Assembly (NCBI GenBank): GCA_937888735.1
Contig: CALASN010000205.1
Location: forward strand, 1 to 24,610
Length of the DNA: 24,610 nucleotides
Source: UBA5499 sp002426275
GTDB taxonomy: Bacteria > Bacillota > DTU084
Reading direction: 5' to 3'
The notes beneath the pieces were generated by a model. It did not search any database. It was not told the DNA's origin and saw nothing but the letters and a program-made list of their open reading frames with translations. This document shows, piece after piece, positions 22,645 to 24,610 of this stretch. The position numbers and the translations under genes were made by a program. Within the stretch, counting starts at the first letter, position 1. The number at the start of each line of letters is the position of its first letter.

Positions 22645-24147
22645 TTAACCTCCTATTTCTTTTGAACCCGATAAACTCGCTGGATAAATTCCCTGCCCAT
22701 AGGCTCGGACCAAATGCTCTTCCGGCAAAGGCTTCGTCAGCCAACTGACGACCGGCACCACAAACAAGGGCACGATCATGGCGATAGATCCCAGAAGCGG
22801 CATTAAGGCCGCATCAAGCCTAAAGTATAAAGACAATCCCACGGAAACCGCAAACCCGCTCAATATTCCGGCGGCAGCTCCCGCCTTGGTGGTGCGAGGC
22901 CAATATAAGCCGTACAGGTATGGAGCCAGAAAGCTTCCGGCCACAGTGCCCCAGGAGAGGGTCATCAGCGTGAGAATAAGCGTATTGCGTCTCATGGCAA
23001 GCGCCAAAGACAGCAACACAAACAAGCCGCAGAAAAACCGCAGAAAGCCCACGGTCTTATCTTTGCCCAGCCGCTCTTTCCCGATCAGATCAATCACAAC
23101 GGTGGAGCTGGCCACCAATACTAGAGAAGCTAACGTGGACATGGAAGCGGAGAGCACCAGCAGCAAGATCAAAATCAAAAGGCCTTCGGGCAGGGCCTGG
23201 GAAAGCACTTGTGGCATAATGGCATCATAATTCAAAACCCCGCCGGCCGCAGGCACTTCCGCCAAATAAAGTCTGCAGAAAGAGCCCAACAGATAAGCGC
23301 CAAGGGCGATAATAAAAGAAAACAGCGTAGAGATCGTCGCGGCCCGTTTAATGTCCGCTTCGCTTCGGATAGCGTAAAACTTTTGCACCATCTGCGGCAT
23401 TCCCCAAGGCCCAACGCTGGTCAAGAAAACCAAGCCTGCCATGGGCAGCCAACCGGGAGGACCGATTGGACCGGCCAGCTTGGGATCGATCTCCGCCAGC
23501 CTCCGAATGCCTGTCAGCAATCCTCCCACTTTTTCGTTGCTGATGCCAAAATACAGCATCATGGCCACGCCGGCCAGCATCACGATTCCCTGGATGAAAT
23601 CAGTGATGGAAATGGCAAGATAGCCCCCCAGCACCAAATAAAAGCCGGTAATAACGGTCATAAAAATCAGGGAAAGCTCATAGGGAACGCCTAAGGTCTG
23701 TTCAAACAGATAACTGAGGCCCATGAAGACAGAAGCGGAATACGGCACCAAAAAAATAAAGATGATCAGCGCAGCCAACAGTTTCAGCTTTTTGCTGCCG
23801 AACCTTGCCTCCAAAAATTCAGGCAAGGTGAGGGTACTGAGGCGCGCTGTCATCTCTCTTGTCCTGGGTCCTAAAACTTTCCATGCCAAAAGACTTCCCA
23901 CTATGGCATTGCCTAGCACAATCCACAGGGAGCTGAGTCCGAATTGCCAGCCGATTTTGCCGGCATAGCCGATGAAAATCACCGCGGAAAAATAAGTGGT
24001 GCCGTAGGCGAAGGCGGACATCCAAGGTCCAATGTTACGGCTTCCCAAAAAGAAATCTGTGGGAGTATGGTTTTTTTTGAGCGTGAGAAACCCAACTATT
24101 CCCATTAAAATTAGGTAACCCAAAACAACGGCAAGCTTCCAGAGCAT
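22645..24147 (-). CDS. sodium:solute symporter (SSS family)
   Basis: A 500-aa polytopic membrane protein of the SSS family (PutP/PanF-like), which couples solute uptake to the sodium gradient. About 12-13 hydrophobic segments span the chain. Family landmarks are DFFLGSRNIGPW near 31-42, SAFAYGTTYFSAVIFIGYAG near 44-63, ISITDFIQG in the middle, and GPWGMPQMVQKFYAIR further on. The C-terminus is a short hydrophilic tail. The ATG follows AAGGAG by 8 nt. paaK begins 5 nt after its stop with a ribosome binding site overlapping the end of this gene, so the two are almost certainly co-transcribed. Uptake of an aryl carboxylate for PaaK is a reasonable inference, not proved; proline or pantothenate cannot be excluded. 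Confidence 0.9.
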   Translation of the reverse strand: MLWKLAVVLGYLILMGIVGFLTLKKNHTPTDFFLGSRNIGPWMSAFAYGTTYFSAVIFIGYAGKIGWQFGLSSLWIVLGNAIVGSLLAWKVLGPRTREMTARLSTLTLPEFLEARFGSKKLKLLAALIIFIFLVPYSASVFMGLSYLFEQTLGVPYELSLIFMTVITGFYLVLGGYLAISITDFIQGIVMLAGVAMMLYFGISNEKVGGLLTGIRRLAEIDPKLAGPIGPPGWLPMAGLVFLTSVGPWGMPQMVQKFYAIRSEADIKRAATISTLFSFIIALGAYLLGSFCRLYLAEVPAAGGVLNYDAIMPQVLSQALPEGLLILILLLVLSASMSTLASLVLVASSTVVIDLIGKERLGKDKTVGFLRFFCGLFVLLSLALAMRRNTLILTLMTLSWGTVAGSFLAPYLYGLYWPRTTKAGAAAGILSGFAVSVGLSLYFRLDAALMPLLGSIAMIVPLFVVPVVSWLTKPLPEEHLVRAYGQGIYPASLSGSKEIGG

Positions 24148-24238
24148 TTTTCATTCTCCTTCCGTTCTACTGTCCTACCTTGATATCGTTCGCTCTCAGG
24201 GGAGAAATTCCTGCTCTACAGCTTTAAATATCCAAACG

Positions 24239-24415
24239 TTACTCGGGATTCTTCAACTTGTGCCTGATAACTTTCAGTTCTGTCACAGGATGCTCGGAGA
24301 GCACTGCGAAATCCTTGCCGGATCTCACTTTTTCTATTGCCTGCTGAAGATTATCCGCTCTAATGACAACAGTCCTGCTTTTGATTTCTTCTATATCCAT
24401 GATAAATACAGCCAC
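24239..24415 (-). CDS. 58-aa small protein upstream of the symporter
   Basis: A small soluble protein of unknown function. It has a beta-strand-like start (MAVFIMDIEEIKSRTVVI), then ADNLQQAIEKVRSG, which looks like a helix, and a final strand. This loosely resembles DpnD/PcfM-like small proteins, but I would not name it on that basis. GTG at 24415 has GGAGG 7 nt upstream and is preferred over an ATG 14 codons earlier that has no ribosome binding site. It lies 91 nt upstream of the symporter on the same strand and may share its transcript. Confidence 0.6.
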   Translation of the reverse strand: MAVFIMDIEEIKSRTVVIRADNLQQAIEKVRSGKDFAVLSEHPVTELKVIRHKLKNPE

Positions 24416-24457
24416 GTCTATACCTCCGAATCGTATTTCAACATTTGCCAAAATCAA

Positions 24458-24486
24458 ATTTTACTATATTCATTGTCAAGTAACAA
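24458..24486 (-). promoter_or_regulatory. possible promoter of the small protein-symporter-paaK unit
   Basis: TTGTTA (24486-24481), 17-nt spacer, TAAAAT (24463-24458) on the minus strand. Two TTGACA hexamers also occur nearby (24497-24492 and 24478-24473), but without a good -10 at proper spacing. No other candidate is seen between the tRNA-Cys terminator and the small gene. Confidence 0.4.
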
Positions 24487-24494
24487 GCGCTGTC

Positions 24495-24522
24495 AAAAAA
24501 GAAACTCCGTATCCAACGGAGC
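24495..24522 (-). terminator. rho-independent terminator of tRNA-Cys
   Basis: On the minus strand CTCCGT-TGGAT-ACGGAG, followed by TTTCTTTTTT. It lies about 35 nt after the tRNA-Cys 3' end. Confidence 0.85.
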
Positions 24523-24555
24523 TCAAAAATTTATGACAAATTTTAATTAGCGTCT

Positions 24556-24610
24556 TGGAGGCGACACCCGGATTTGAACCGGGGAATAGCGGTTTTGCAG
24601 ACCGCCGCCT
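24556..24610 (-). tRNA. tRNA-Cys (anticodon GCA), 5' part outside the window
   Basis: On the minus strand the anticodon arm GCGGT-CTGCAAA-ACCGC holds GCA, and the T arm is CCCGG-TTCAAAT-CCGGG. The acceptor 3' strand ends in GTCGCC, then discriminator T and an encoded CCA (24558-24556). The D arm and acceptor 5' strand lie beyond position 24610. Other tRNAs may follow in the same transcript upstream. Confidence 0.95.

Noticed and set aside
22640..22744. N-terminal extension of paaK into the symporter gene
   Set aside because: The extra 35 residues do not belong to the family; TTG at 22639 has AGGAGG at 9 nt and gives the usual PaaK N-terminus.
1..24610. CRISPR arrays, insertion sequences, prophage or toxin-antitoxin modules
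   Set aside because: No regularly spaced repeats, transposase, integrase, phage or paired toxin-antitoxin genes are visible.

Overview
The window looks like chromosomal DNA from an endospore-forming Firmicute. A member of the Clostridia close to the Peptococcaceae or Desulfotomaculum group is my best guess, as inference only. The evidence is a full-length SpoIIE behind a Spo0A-type promoter, strong GGAGG-type ribosome binding sites, tRNAs with encoded CCA ends, and biosynthetic genes typical of such organisms. Nearly everything is on the minus strand; the exceptions are an AAA ATPase gene at the left edge and a tRNA-Gln.

Layout, left to right. 68-1543: a monocistronic plus-strand ATPase of the AAA/DUF4143 type with its own promoter and terminator. 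1544-2038: no convincing gene, but one strong orphan terminator. 2039-4661: spoIIE with a sigma-A promoter of 21-nt spacing and two exact Spo0A boxes. 4652-5254: ridA, then a divergently transcribed tRNA-Gln. 5256-5462: a small membrane protein with an acidic tail. 5463-6753: about 1.3 kb without an intact recognisable gene, holding two long inverted repeats and the broken remains of an unidentified gene. 6754-9051: a LacI-family regulator and a Gfo/Idh/MocA oxidoreductase as a two-gene unit with a likely LacI-type operator.

The core is a roughly 12-kb minus-strand operon, from a promoter near 21230 to a strong terminator at 9086-9117. Its order is ilvB-ilvN-ilvC-(class V aminotransferase)-serA-leuA-leuC-leuD-leuB-cimA. 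Genes are packed with 4-8 bp overlaps or gaps of at most 47 nt. It makes the shared acetohydroxyacid intermediates, carries the leucine branch, and includes citramalate synthase, so 2-ketobutyrate can be made from pyruvate and acetyl-CoA by CimA with LeuCD and LeuB instead of threonine deaminase. Two serine-pathway genes sit in the middle. ilvD, ilvE and ilvA are not in the window. The leader ends in a terminator hairpin just before the ilvB ribosome binding site, so attenuation is likely, yet no T-box or persuasive leader peptide is visible.

Right of the operon lies a probable aromatic-acid unit: a 58-aa small protein, a sodium:solute symporter and a phenylacetate-CoA ligase (paaK). The window ends inside a tRNA-Cys. 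Several start codons are revised below because an upstream extension overlaps a neighbour or a better ribosome binding site lies further in. I found no CRISPR array, transposase or phage gene. The most interesting unexplained items are the ilvB leader, the inverted repeats in 5463-6753, and the tandem repeat in the ATPase promoter.
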